Source: a virus
Strand: one strand, 5' to 3'
DNA: 64,000 bases
Virus record (IMG/VR): IMGVR_UViG_3300048591_001244
Span: 1-64,000 of that record
Below are positions 43,178 through 52,566 of the stretch, one piece after another; positions within the stretch are counted from its first letter, which is position 1; the number at the start of each line of letters is the position of its first letter. The position numbers and the translations under genes were made by a program. The notes below the pieces were generated by a model. The model did not search any database. It had not been told where the DNA came from and saw only the letters and a list, made by a program, of their open reading frames with translations.

Positions 43178-44644
43178 TTAATTTGGTGACATATTGATTA
43201 TTCCACAGCTTGTTGTGTTGTAAATATTGATCATGTCCTGCTTGAGCATTTCATAAGCAATAGCATCAACAGAGTGGAGAACCTGTCCGTCGGCCCCTGT
43301 CAATCCATTAAGGTATGCTTCAACCATTGAACGGTTGATACCATAGGCTCCTTTGGTGACGATCTCAATGTTCGGAGAAGATATACTTCCCGGATCAAGA
43401 AAAACGGCCATGTTTCCACGGATCAACTCACCATTGGATCCACGCTCATACCATTTTTCTTCATCATCCCAGGCAACGTTCTTGCAAAGGATAACTTTGT
43501 TTCCGTTGATATTGAAAGTATCAAAGTTTTGTCCAACTTCAATATCTCCACCACCAACAGAACCACTAGAAGATCCACTATGAGTAACGTTTCCGCCCAA
43601 TTGATTAACCCAGTAATCGCGGAAAAGATTCTGATAGTGAGCATAACCATCGGTACCTGTTACCATGTACCAGTAGTTATTTGACGTTTTGTTCGAACGC
43701 TTCTCGAGCGTCTTCATCATGTCAGTTACATCATCAATGGTAGATTTACCATCGGCACCGGAACCAAAGTGCTCATTACCACCTTCGATCAGGGGAAGAA
43801 CACCGTCACCACGGACGATCTCTTTTCCTGTACCCGGATCGATTTCCAATGAACGAGAAAGAAGCTCACCTGCAGAATTCTTCATAGAAGAAGTTCCATC
43901 CCATTTGGCGTGCTCATTTTCCATCATAAATTGGATACGAAGCTGAATCTCTTTGGTGTACTTCCATCCTTTTGTATCACCGGCAACATACCATGTTACA
44001 TCAGTCAAAGCATCTCCTGTCAAGGACATACCTTTACGCTGAGTAGTCATATGCTGGATGAACTCAGAAGGGAAGAATGATCGGCTGTAACCTCTCAGTG
44101 AAGCCTCACCATAAGAAGTGTATGCTCCAAAAGCAAAGGATTCACCAATCGGGTGAAGGTGCGTTGCAGAGACAAACAGCTCATTCGGATTGTGGAAAGT
44201 GTAATTGTATCCACCGGAAACTTTTGTAGGGTTGCCGGAAACGCGAGCATAGAAATGATCACGATAGAACTTTACCATCTGTCCAGGATACAGCTGACTG
44301 TCTTTCATCGTTAAGATGAAATAGCCATCAGCAGTAGTTGTTCCTACCTGAGCAATAACGGCAGATTTCTTTTGGATACGACCTTGCACCTTGTAGCGCA
44401 TAGCCTGATCACCAATGGCTTTACCATCAGGAATCTTTCCGATTTTTGTTTTAATTGCAGTGGTATCTCCTGTACGAAGATCCCAAGGGGTGCGAGCACC
44501 AGAAACGATCATTGTAGACAATGTTCTTGCATCGGCATACTCAATGACGTCGCGCACAAAGGGCTTTTTTGCCGCATTCTGCGTAAGGCTATTGGATGTT
44601 GTACACGAATCATCCCAACTGCCCTGAATAGTTTGTATTTTCAT
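43178..44644 (-). CDS. Major capsid protein
   Basis: 488 residues, very close to the size of crAss-like major capsid proteins (about 490). It follows the scaffold-like, small and portal genes in the canonical order and is closed by a strong terminator. Mixed alpha/beta with a long central helical part (about 225-310) and a Gly/Ser-rich loop (THSGSSSGSVGGGDIEVG). Expected HK97 fold; the identification rests on order, length and expression signals. Confidence 0.75.
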   Translation of the reverse strand: MKIQTIQGSWDDSCTTSNSLTQNAAKKPFVRDVIEYADARTLSTMIVSGARTPWDLRTGDTTAIKTKIGKIPDGKAIGDQAMRYKVQGRIQKKSAVIAQVGTTTADGYFILTMKDSQLYPGQMVKFYRDHFYARVSGNPTKVSGGYNYTFHNPNELFVSATHLHPIGESFAFGAYTSYGEASLRGYSRSFFPSEFIQHMTTQRKGMSLTGDALTDVTWYVAGDTKGWKYTKEIQLRIQFMMENEHAKWDGTSSMKNSAGELLSRSLEIDPGTGKEIVRGDGVLPLIEGGNEHFGSGADGKSTIDDVTDMMKTLEKRSNKTSNNYWYMVTGTDGYAHYQNLFRDYWVNQLGGNVTHSGSSSGSVGGGDIEVGQNFDTFNINGNKVILCKNVAWDDEEKWYERGSNGELIRGNMAVFLDPGSISSPNIEIVTKGAYGINRSMVEAYLNGLTGADGQVLHSVDAIAYEMLKQDMINIYNTTSCGIINMSPN

Positions 44645-44669
44645 TTCTAAATTAGATTAGGAGTTAAAC

Positions 44670-45938
44670 TTAACGTCCTGATCTGGCCTCTTCTTCTTTT
44701 GCTAGTATTTCGCCCCAAGCATCAAGCCCTTTTGCCGTCTTCTTGTTAACAGAACTTTTGCTTCCGGTTTCAAGACCTATATTCTTAATCTTGTTAAGAA
44801 CCTGCTTTCTACCTTCGTCACGCTTTCCGTTACCAATTAACGATGGTAACTGATTTTGGAACTCTAAAAACATTGCAATCTGAACTTCCAATTCGGGATT
44901 TTTGGTAAGCATAGCTTTGTAATATCCCTTTTCGTACTTTTTCTGAAGCAACGCTTTATCTCGTTCAGCAATTGGAACCCCGAAAAATTCTTTGGCTTTG
45001 CCCAAATTTTCCTTAAAAGTCTTTGCTTCTGCTAAACGATCACTTTCTTGTTTTTCTTTTGCTCTATTTATTTTTTCTCTCGCTTCTGAAATCATCGATT
45101 CCTCACGAGAAGCTTTTCCGTTTTTTAATGCCTGACGAAGCATATCTGCTTCAAGGTCAAGCTTTCCGTCAACGTCGAAACTCTCAACAATCTCTTCGGC
45201 TTTCTCTTCCGGGAAGTTCTTCAAAAGAAGATCCTTCTTTACAAGAGACCTATTATCAAGAGCAAGATACTGATCAAATATTTTCAGCGGATTTAAGAAC
45301 GATTCTACCGTATTTCCTTCTACTGAAAGAAAATCATAAAGTTTCTTAGCATCCTCCGGAAGTTTATCAAGAGCCAAATTCTGTCCTTCTTCAACACCAG
45401 CAAGGCGCTCAGCCTTTTTCGTCTCTTCAAGCCTTACCTTAAAAGAAGTGAAATTATCATCTTCCAATTCTCCCAATCCGGTTTCTTTGGCAATCAATCC
45501 CCAGGTAGATTCTTCTACCGTTTCTGCTTCTGAAGACTCTTCAAGGTCTTTAACCTCAAATTTAACTTCTCCATCATCGTCATCTTCTCCTATATCTTCT
45601 ATTGCAGGAGCCTTCTTTTCAAGATCAGGTTTCTTTTCTTCCTTTTTTTTCGAATCTTCCTTTTTTGCTGCTCCGGCCTCGATCTCTTCCATTGTTGTTC
45701 CATCGGGAAGATCTCCAATGTCCTTTGCGCTTTTGAGAGCCTTTTCAGGATTGACAAAAGCTTCAATGGTTTGCTCGGTCTTTTTTTCAGATGCAGCTGA
45801 ATTATCATCTGCAGATTCTGTTGATACGGTAGTTTCAATTGCCGGTTCCCCGCCTTCCGCTGCTGCCGTTACTCCCCCGCCCGTAGAGTCTCCGGCATCT
45901 GAGCCTGAGTCTGGACTTCTGTGAAATTTGAACTTCAT
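44670..45938 (-). CDS. Acidic coiled protein, probable scaffold
   Basis: 422 residues. The first 150 are disordered and acidic (DDNSAASEKK, EDIGEDDDDGEVKFEVKD), followed by long charged helices (about 160-390). Composition and position between portal-side genes and the major capsid gene are those of a scaffold that fills the prohead. No protease motif is visible. Confidence 0.6.
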   Translation of the reverse strand: MKFKFHRSPDSGSDAGDSTGGGVTAAAEGGEPAIETTVSTESADDNSAASEKKTEQTIEAFVNPEKALKSAKDIGDLPDGTTMEEIEAGAAKKEDSKKKEEKKPDLEKKAPAIEDIGEDDDDGEVKFEVKDLEESSEAETVEESTWGLIAKETGLGELEDDNFTSFKVRLEETKKAERLAGVEEGQNLALDKLPEDAKKLYDFLSVEGNTVESFLNPLKIFDQYLALDNRSLVKKDLLLKNFPEEKAEEIVESFDVDGKLDLEADMLRQALKNGKASREESMISEAREKINRAKEKQESDRLAEAKTFKENLGKAKEFFGVPIAERDKALLQKKYEKGYYKAMLTKNPELEVQIAMFLEFQNQLPSLIGNGKRDEGRKQVLNKIKNIGLETGSKSSVNKKTAKGLDAWGEILAKEEEARSGR

Positions 45939-45970
45939 GATTTTTAGTTTATGATTTATTAATTAGAAGC

Positions 45971-46276
45971 CTATTGCTTCATTCCTTCGATTGTATATCC
46001 TGTCACGGCCAACTTTCCCGTGTAAGAATCGCCCTTCTCATTATCAAGAAGTTCGTTTCTTAACAGTTTTACAGTGATTTCCATCTTATACTCTTGTCCA
46101 ACTTCAAGAGTTGCAAGTTCAGGAATTTGCGTACTGTTAATATGAATCATTGGTCTTCCATCAGGAACATCCCAGGATTCTTTTGGCAATTTTGTCGTTG
46201 AATCAATCTTGCGAAGATCTGTTTTAAGCAAAACAGGAACTTTTAAATTATTTTTCATAGCTGTAATATTAAGCAA
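45971..46276 (-). CDS. Small capsid-region protein
   Basis: 101 residues, beta-rich with a single compact domain (MIHINSTQIPELATLEVGQEYKMEI). Its start overlaps the portal stop by 8 bp, so the two are coupled. Possibly a small head protein; no family recognised. Confidence 0.6.
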   Translation of the reverse strand: MLNITAMKNNLKVPVLLKTDLRKIDSTTKLPKESWDVPDGRPMIHINSTQIPELATLEVGQEYKMEITVKLLRNELLDNEKGDSYTGKLAVTGYTIEGMKQ

Positions 46277-48512
46277 TCATTTGTTGTTGTGGCTGTTGAG
46301 GCATTCCTTGAGCCCCATCCATAAATTGTGCACCCATCATACTATACTCATTCATAGCTTCTTGGTTGATTCTTCCTGATTCTAAAAGATGCTTGAGAAT
46401 TTCCATGAAAGCTTTGAATTTGCGCTCTTTATCAAGCTCTCCATCTCTGGCCTGAACCTGCTGACCTACCATCTGTTGTTTAGCTTGATTATCTCTCTCA
46501 GCCTGTTCTGCCTGATTTTTTTTAATGACTTCCCATCCGTTACGGGTAATGGCAATAGCTTCGTCAATAGTTTCTGACAGGGCCGCTTCCATCGCATCGA
46601 CAACGCGCATTTCCCCGGCATTGATCGCCTGTGGGAACCAGAGTTGCATCATCTGACGAATATCCCCTTCTTTCCGGCCATCAGTTATCACTGCATCAAA
46701 ATCATCCAGGGAAAGATTTTTAATCTCTTCCAAAAAGAGAGCACCCTTGTCACCAAGTAGTTGCTGAGCTTCTTTATGATGGAAATTGCCATATGTTATC
46801 TGAGCGGCCTGAAGTAATTTCCTGACAACCATCCGGACAAACTGATGATTCATGTGAAATAAATATTCCGTAGAAGTACGTGAAACTTGTATCTGATTTA
46901 CCGCATTGGTAGCAGTCATGGATGCAGGGGTCTGGCCCTGACGAGAATTTGACAATCCGGTAAGCAGATCTGTCGTAGCTTCCAAATTCTGCTTTAAAGC
47001 AATCAAATGTTGAAAGCTATTACTCAGTCCAAGATCAAATTCTTTTAAGAGATTCCCTACCAAGTTCCCGTTGGCAAGCTGAGCCGCATCAGAGGAAGAG
47101 TCCACGTCAATGATTCCATCATTGATCATTCGTAACAACATCTTTTCCATTGTATTATTACCAAGAAAAGCTCTGTCATAAACAATAACCTTACCTTTTA
47201 ACTTGTTCAACTCTCTACGAATCTGGAGCATGGTAATGTTGTACAATTCGGAAACATGGTCAAGAGTATTGAAAATTGAAATTCTTGTTCCGTCATGAGT
47301 TTTGAAAAGAAGACCGGTATAAGAATATTCAGACAAAAAAGGATTCTGAACCGATCGTGGCTGATTGGGTTTTACTCTAATATTTTTGAAAATGCTTTTG
47401 CCAATTCTGTATCCTTCCCAGACATATGACAATTCGGTAGCTGAAGCTTTTATCTTTCCGTTGGAAACCTTGCTTTTGAACCTCTCTCTTTCAGTAGAGT
47501 CCATCTTATCAAGGTCCATCATCTTGTAATAAGTGGCACCTGTTTTTGACGGAGATTCTTTTATGTACAAAGTATCAACAGCTCTCCATTCAAGATGGTA
47601 TACTTCAATGCCGCCATCTATTCCAACATCTTTCTGGCCGGTATTGGTGCTGATCGTTGCAGTATTACTTCTGTTTTCTTTAATCTCACTTTTCAACTGC
47701 CTGTATTCTTCAGCGGTAAGATCAAATCGATTCATGATATCGTGCATGAAAAGAACTTCACGCCTTCCGATGTATGGAGTTTTTTGCAGGAAAGGATCTT
47801 TTTTAGATTCCTCAAACAACATATCACGAACATCACACTCCCGGACCCGGGTGTATCCGGCCTTGTCGATCTCTACCTGAATAAAAGCTTCAGAACAAAT
47901 TACCTGGTCAGAAAAGGATTCAGCAAGTTTGCTCCAAATATCTTCGATTTCCATTACCTTCCGAAGAAGGATCTGCATGATATGAGTCGTTCTTCTCTTT
48001 CCTGAAAGAAGATCAAAGATTTTATCATCATCTTCTTGCAATGGTTCCATGCCTTCTAAGACTGGAACTTCTGCAGATCTGAGTTTTTGTATTTCCGGGG
48101 CTGCGTGTTTTAATCCTACCTGAAAAGCATAGTTTTCGAAAAGCTCACTCTTAGCATCAGGGTTAACACTTACAACTCTATCAAATCGTTCTCTTCCCAG
48201 CCACTCACCAACCAATAGTTCAACCTTTGTACGCCCCAACCGGTAGTCATTGTAACGGACCAACGCATCACCTCCGTAAGTGCTGTTGATATGTTTGTAT
48301 TTCTGCTCGTTAACAAGTCCATTGAAATCATTGTAAAGCTTGTTGATTTTTGTCAGCTGCTCCTTTCGAACAGAGTTAAATCTTGCAATAGCATATTCTA
48401 TACATTGCTGACCAAGATACTTCTGGTACTCCTGTATAGACATATCCTTCGGCGGCTTCTCATACATTTTGAAGCCTGGAAAATAATCCGGAACGCCAGC
48501 ATCTTTTAACAT
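46269..48512 (-). CDS. Portal protein
   Basis: 747 residues, the size of crAss-like portals. It directly follows the terminase and precedes small, scaffold-like and capsid genes. A long helical part in the last third (about 480-700) fits the portal stem/crown, and the Gln/Met-rich end (PQQPQQQMIA) is typical of podovirus portals with a barrel. It forms the dodecameric DNA gate and binds the terminase. Identification by order, size and helical pattern. Confidence 0.75.
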   Translation of the reverse strand: MLKDAGVPDYFPGFKMYEKPPKDMSIQEYQKYLGQQCIEYAIARFNSVRKEQLTKINKLYNDFNGLVNEQKYKHINSTYGGDALVRYNDYRLGRTKVELLVGEWLGRERFDRVVSVNPDAKSELFENYAFQVGLKHAAPEIQKLRSAEVPVLEGMEPLQEDDDKIFDLLSGKRRTTHIMQILLRKVMEIEDIWSKLAESFSDQVICSEAFIQVEIDKAGYTRVRECDVRDMLFEESKKDPFLQKTPYIGRREVLFMHDIMNRFDLTAEEYRQLKSEIKENRSNTATISTNTGQKDVGIDGGIEVYHLEWRAVDTLYIKESPSKTGATYYKMMDLDKMDSTERERFKSKVSNGKIKASATELSYVWEGYRIGKSIFKNIRVKPNQPRSVQNPFLSEYSYTGLLFKTHDGTRISIFNTLDHVSELYNITMLQIRRELNKLKGKVIVYDRAFLGNNTMEKMLLRMINDGIIDVDSSSDAAQLANGNLVGNLLKEFDLGLSNSFQHLIALKQNLEATTDLLTGLSNSRQGQTPASMTATNAVNQIQVSRTSTEYLFHMNHQFVRMVVRKLLQAAQITYGNFHHKEAQQLLGDKGALFLEEIKNLSLDDFDAVITDGRKEGDIRQMMQLWFPQAINAGEMRVVDAMEAALSETIDEAIAITRNGWEVIKKNQAEQAERDNQAKQQMVGQQVQARDGELDKERKFKAFMEILKHLLESGRINQEAMNEYSMMGAQFMDGAQGMPQQPQQQMIA

Positions 48513-48533
48513 AAAGGCGAATATATGAAATAA

Positions 48534-50621
48534 TTATATTTGACCACTATTAATTAATTGGCTGAAAAGGTCTCCTTGACTTGACTTATCAACATCATCA
48601 TTAGCCTTTTTAACGCTCGTTTTCATTTCAAAGTTTCCTGTAATTGAATTATAACTCCAGTGGGTTTCTACACTATCCTTCTGCTTTCCGGAACTAAGCT
48701 TGAGTAATTTCCTGTCAATGTCACAGACAATGGAAAGGCCCAAAGCATCTACTTCATCCCAATCTGAATCATCTTCAATCTCGTTGTAATTTGCCAGGCC
48801 ATCAACGATCAGGGGAAAGATACATTCGTCAATTTCATCTAAAACCCATGTTTGTAAAACAGAAAGCATCTGAGGCTTTGACTTCTTTCCAGAAGAGAGC
48901 ATCATTCCATAATCATGTCTTTGAGTAGAATCTTCAGCTTCGAAACTTAATGGTCTTGGTGCCAGGTAAATTTTTCCTCCGTTGGCTTTGTAATATTCAA
49001 TGATTGCCGGCTTTCCCGCATCGATCATTGTCATACCTGTCAGTCCCCAATAAATAGAAGCTTTTAAACAATTATCATAGAACTTTTCCTTCCTTCGCGG
49101 TCTGTTTCGAATGAGCATTACCGGTATTCGCTTATCAGCAAGAGATTCATTGTTTGCATTTCTATAAGGATGTCCTTTTCTCAAAGTGACAACCATTGCT
49201 CCCAAAGACTTACTTGTTATGGACTGATCTTGGTCATAGGAGTCAACTCCACCGGAATATGCATGCTTATATCCTTTGGTAGTAAGAGGAACTTCATATC
49301 CCTTTCGAATAAGAACAATATCTTCCGGTCGGTCCTTACCTTCAATGGGATCACGAAGAATAATTTCCCGCGGGGAACATATCCGGCCATCCTCTTCTTT
49401 GCGATCATCTAAAACATATGGCGCATACAAGGGCTTTGCCTGCATCATCAGATATGCCTGTTGATTTGCCAGAGCATCCCGATCAAACTGATTGGTAGCA
49501 ACAGCCATCAATGCCTCAGCTTCTGTTCTTGGGAAGTCAAGGAAATGCTCTATGTATGCCTCTAAATTACTTGCCTCTTTAAGTACCGTTCGCTGGGTTA
49601 AAATTTTCAGGTCGGCCTGTTCAACATCCTCACAGCCAAGCACTTGCTCGTCAGTAAGGTTTTTCTCCTCTTGTAAAATTTCAATGTTTGGAGTATCATG
49701 GTTTACTTCATTGGTTTCATCTACGCTTCCTGTAAAAAATCCTACAACAAGGCGGTAGCCGGGAACAAAAAATCTGTCAAGGCCATAGGCATTAGCATCG
49801 CCCCACATTGTTCTAAAGTCCTTAGAACCAGACTTTCCAGAAGTTCCGTAGACAAGAGGCGTTCCGATCAGTTTGATACCAACCTTTAGACCGGCAGTGG
49901 TCGCTGCATATCCTTTTAAAAGATGCTTAAATTCTCCACCCTCTTCATAGATAACATCATTTAAGAACTTGCCCTTGAAGACGTTAGCATTGTTGAACAT
50001 TGTTCTACAATACAGGGTGTTTTGAGATCCTGCTGGGTCCGAATTATCATCTTTCCAACCGGCAACAATAAGTTCTGCAGTATCGGAAATTTTAAACTGC
50101 ATGCGCAGTTCAGGGGGAAGAAAAGTATTGAGTTCCCGGAATTTTCGGCGCATATCATCAGAATAGTCTTTTAATCCTGCACACAGTCCGGCGCGGTATG
50201 CTTCTGCATGCATGTACATACCATAACCTAAAATTCCTTTGGCAGCTTTTTCTGATAGTCCAGCCCTTCGTTTTTTGAGCGAGATCATCCCCCTATTATT
50301 CTCTTTTACATGCTGATAGAGATCGAAGTATTCTTTGTCAAGGTCTACATAATCGGGAAGGTGATATCCACGAACAGGAGTAGCGATCTGACAGAAGTTG
50401 AGATACCAATAAAAGTTCGGAGTTATTTTTATCGAGCCGGATTCATGGCCATGTTCAAGGCGATAAAACTGCTCTTCCCACCAAGATTCGTAAGCTTTGG
50501 TGCCTACAACTTTTGGATTTGCCAGAGAATCGGCGTAGGCCGGAATTCCATACTTAGCTACTGGATTTGGGCAGAAGCCGATCCCCTTAATAATTGGCGT
50601 ATAATTATAGTCAAAGGCCAT
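48534..50621 (-). CDS. Terminase large subunit
   Basis: 695 residues. The ATPase domain has a Walker-A-like MISLKKRRAGLSEKAAKG (about 112-129) and a Walker-B-like DVIYEEGGEF (222-231) with the catalytic Glu pair. The C-terminal part carries candidate acidic residues of an RNase H-like nuclease (YSGGVDSYDQD; VDALGLSIVCDID). It packages DNA into the prohead through the portal encoded next. Length and position match crAss-like large terminases. Confidence 0.85.
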   Translation of the reverse strand: MAFDYNYTPIIKGIGFCPNPVAKYGIPAYADSLANPKVVGTKAYESWWEEQFYRLEHGHESGSIKITPNFYWYLNFCQIATPVRGYHLPDYVDLDKEYFDLYQHVKENNRGMISLKKRRAGLSEKAAKGILGYGMYMHAEAYRAGLCAGLKDYSDDMRRKFRELNTFLPPELRMQFKISDTAELIVAGWKDDNSDPAGSQNTLYCRTMFNNANVFKGKFLNDVIYEEGGEFKHLLKGYAATTAGLKVGIKLIGTPLVYGTSGKSGSKDFRTMWGDANAYGLDRFFVPGYRLVVGFFTGSVDETNEVNHDTPNIEILQEEKNLTDEQVLGCEDVEQADLKILTQRTVLKEASNLEAYIEHFLDFPRTEAEALMAVATNQFDRDALANQQAYLMMQAKPLYAPYVLDDRKEEDGRICSPREIILRDPIEGKDRPEDIVLIRKGYEVPLTTKGYKHAYSGGVDSYDQDQSITSKSLGAMVVTLRKGHPYRNANNESLADKRIPVMLIRNRPRRKEKFYDNCLKASIYWGLTGMTMIDAGKPAIIEYYKANGGKIYLAPRPLSFEAEDSTQRHDYGMMLSSGKKSKPQMLSVLQTWVLDEIDECIFPLIVDGLANYNEIEDDSDWDEVDALGLSIVCDIDRKLLKLSSGKQKDSVETHWSYNSITGNFEMKTSVKKANDDVDKSSQGDLFSQLINSGQI

Positions 50622-50630
50622 TTGTTTTTT

Positions 50631-50951
50631 TTAAAAATAATATAGACGGGGGTTTTTTCTTGGTCGGCTTTCCAAAATTGATAATTTTCTTTTTGGCATC
50701 AATCGATATCCATTATGGTAAGCATCCCATACTTTTTGAACTTTTCCATTTTTAATAAATGCTATGGCAAAGACCTGAAGCGTTGGGTTCATTCCCGGCT
50801 GAGGGATTAACGAAAAAAAAATTTCACGAGTTTCTGACTCGTTTTTAAAAGAATTTCGATGCTTATAAAGATGCTTCATCAATTTTTGATGAGAAGTCCT
50901 AAACGGCAACTCAATAAAATATCCAGTCTCTTGTGTTGTATACAATATCAT
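50631..50951 (-). CDS. Small basic hypothetical protein
   Basis: 106 residues with a basic C-terminus (RKLSILESRPRKNPRLYYF), 9 bp upstream of the terminase start. Beta/alpha mixture without recognisable motif. Being next to the terminase, it could be an accessory packaging protein; there is no direct evidence. Confidence 0.55.
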   Translation of the reverse strand: MILYTTQETGYFIELPFRTSHQKLMKHLYKHRNSFKNESETREIFFSLIPQPGMNPTLQVFAIAFIKNGKVQKVWDAYHNGYRLMPKRKLSILESRPRKNPRLYYF

Positions 50952-50960
50952 GACGATAAT

Positions 50961-51170
50961 TTAAAAGGGTGATTCTTCAGGATTGCAATTTTCCGAATTA
51001 CAGGACTGCTTGAAAACAAACTCATGCTTCCTGTCCATGGTCCGGAAATGATTTGTTACAATATATCCTCCCTCTACTTCTCCAATACCATCTATAAAGG
51101 TTATCGGATAGGATTCACTCCTGTTATTCAAAAAAAAAGCTCCCGAAGGAATAAGCATTACCTGTCTCAT
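50961..51170 (-). CDS. Small beta-rich hypothetical protein
   Basis: 69 residues, beta-rich, ending with a Cys/Glu-rich segment (SCNSENCNPEESPF). Its start overlaps the upstream stop by ATGA, so it is translated with its neighbour. Function unknown. Confidence 0.55.
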   Translation of the reverse strand: MRQVMLIPSGAFFLNNRSESYPITFIDGIGEVEGGYIVTNHFRTMDRKHEFVFKQSCNSENCNPEESPF

Positions 51171-51775
51171 AGTTCTTCTTTTTTACTCTCTTTTTTCTTT
51201 TTTTGTTTCCTTGCTTTAGTCGGAGAGCGGAGATCCTGAATTTCTGCAAGCCTGGTCTTATCAGTTTTGCTTCTTCTCCTGTTGGCCTGCCAGATTTCAA
51301 GAAGACTCATTTTATCCCTTCCTTCAATAGAATTCGTTGCCAGTTCATCGGTGTAAATATCATGCTCAATCTTATCAATCTCCTTTGAAAGCAATTCAAT
51401 GGCCGTTTGAATATTTTTGATCTCCAAAGGAGAATTAGCAGCCATCATGTTGATGTTGAGCAAAGATATTTTTGCTCGGTAGTTCTTTTGTGTTTCCCTG
51501 CGGATATCATACTGCAGGGAATCATAAAGTTCTATCTCTTTTTTCAGTCGCTTCTCATGCTTATCATATTCGTTATTTTTGAAGCATCTGGTAGAAGCTG
51601 TCAATCTTCTTTGTTTATGAGTAAGCTGTCTGTAGGGAGAGTAGTAGTCAGTGATCAGGATGATAAAAAGCAAATCCTCTGCCGGTAATTTTCCCAGCAG
51701 AGGTTCTAAGCTTATCGCATCGGGATGTAAAAACACCCCTTTTTGATCATCGTATAAAAATAGCGTGCTTGCCAT
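51167..51775 (-). CDS. Helical basic protein, possible small terminase
   Basis: 202 residues: a compact N-terminal domain (about 1-60), a long coiled-coil-like middle (EKRLKKEIELYDSLQYDIRRE...) and a very basic tail (KARKQKKKKESKKEEL). A DNA-binding head, helices and location two genes before the large terminase are compatible with a small terminase subunit. No motif proves this. Confidence 0.5.
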   Translation of the reverse strand: MASTLFLYDDQKGVFLHPDAISLEPLLGKLPAEDLLFIILITDYYSPYRQLTHKQRRLTASTRCFKNNEYDKHEKRLKKEIELYDSLQYDIRRETQKNYRAKISLLNINMMAANSPLEIKNIQTAIELLSKEIDKIEHDIYTDELATNSIEGRDKMSLLEIWQANRRRSKTDKTRLAEIQDLRSPTKARKQKKKKESKKEEL

Positions 51776-52554
51776 TATAATGGAAGTTGTCTGCGTTGTG
51801 ATCTTTGCTTTTCAATAGCAGCTTTTCTTTCTTCAGATTTTAATTGAGCAAGTTTGCGAAGGTCATCATTTCCTTCCAGAACAGATTTTATCCTGGAAAG
51901 TTCCATGCCGAGCCACATCTTTGCTTCTATCAAGGCAAGCCATGAAGTCTGTACAAAGATCCCTTCAAAGTTATGGTCCTGATAAGCATCAATGATCGTC
52001 TGAATAACACTACGAATTCTCTTAACTCCCGATGTTTGAGAAAGACCATTTTCATTAAAGATATGTCCATCTACAGCCTCAGCTGTCGGTTCGATCTTTT
52101 TTGATTCCGGGTTCATGCTTTCCGGATATAGATTCTCCTGATCCAGTTCCTTTAGGCGCATGTCAAGGAACATTTTTGCTTTTTCAAGGTTTGTAAGTGC
52201 CAGTGACACTTCTCGGCTGGGATTTAAAACCTTCACTGAGTTCATCAGCGCGTGAATATCCCTTCGTATAATTCGTATTCTTTCTGTTTCTACTACCATA
52301 AGATTTTGATTAGCGTCAAGAATTACTGATTCACTGTTATTCTCCGGATGATCATCATCGTCATCATCATCAAAGTGAGACCCCTCTTGATAATCGTAAT
52401 TTTCATTACTTCCAGAACCATCATTATCTTCAACGACAAGTTCAATGTCACCAAGTTTGAAAGGCTCCTGTGGAACTTCTTCCAAAGGACTGCTTTCAGG
52501 AGATGGTTTAATCAAAGGCTTCTTGCGAAAAACCCCTTTTTCATTTTCACTCAT
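51775..52554 (-). CDS. Tandem Acb2/Tad1-like hairpin protein (candidate anti-CBASS/anti-Thoeris)
   Basis: 259 residues: an acidic disordered start with an Asp run (62-68), then two related helical hairpins. The first (about 89-158) has SREVSLALTNLEKAKMFL followed by NPESKKIEPTAE. The second (about 176-226) has WLALIEAKMWLGMEL. The 'LalT.L.eAKmwLg..L' pattern followed by 'NP.s..IEPTAdt' is what I recall for the Acb2/Tad1 hairpin family, whose members sequester cyclic nucleotides or gcADPR that trigger host immunity. Two copies in one chain is unusual. The tail is basic. Family call from memory of the pattern. Confidence 0.6.
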   Translation of the reverse strand: MSENEKGVFRKKPLIKPSPESSPLEEVPQEPFKLGDIELVVEDNDGSGSNENYDYQEGSHFDDDDDDDHPENNSESVILDANQNLMVVETERIRIIRRDIHALMNSVKVLNPSREVSLALTNLEKAKMFLDMRLKELDQENLYPESMNPESKKIEPTAEAVDGHIFNENGLSQTSGVKRIRSVIQTIIDAYQDHNFEGIFVQTSWLALIEAKMWLGMELSRIKSVLEGNDDLRKLAQLKSEERKAAIEKQRSQRRQLPL

Positions 52555-52566
52555 TTTTTTTTAGTT

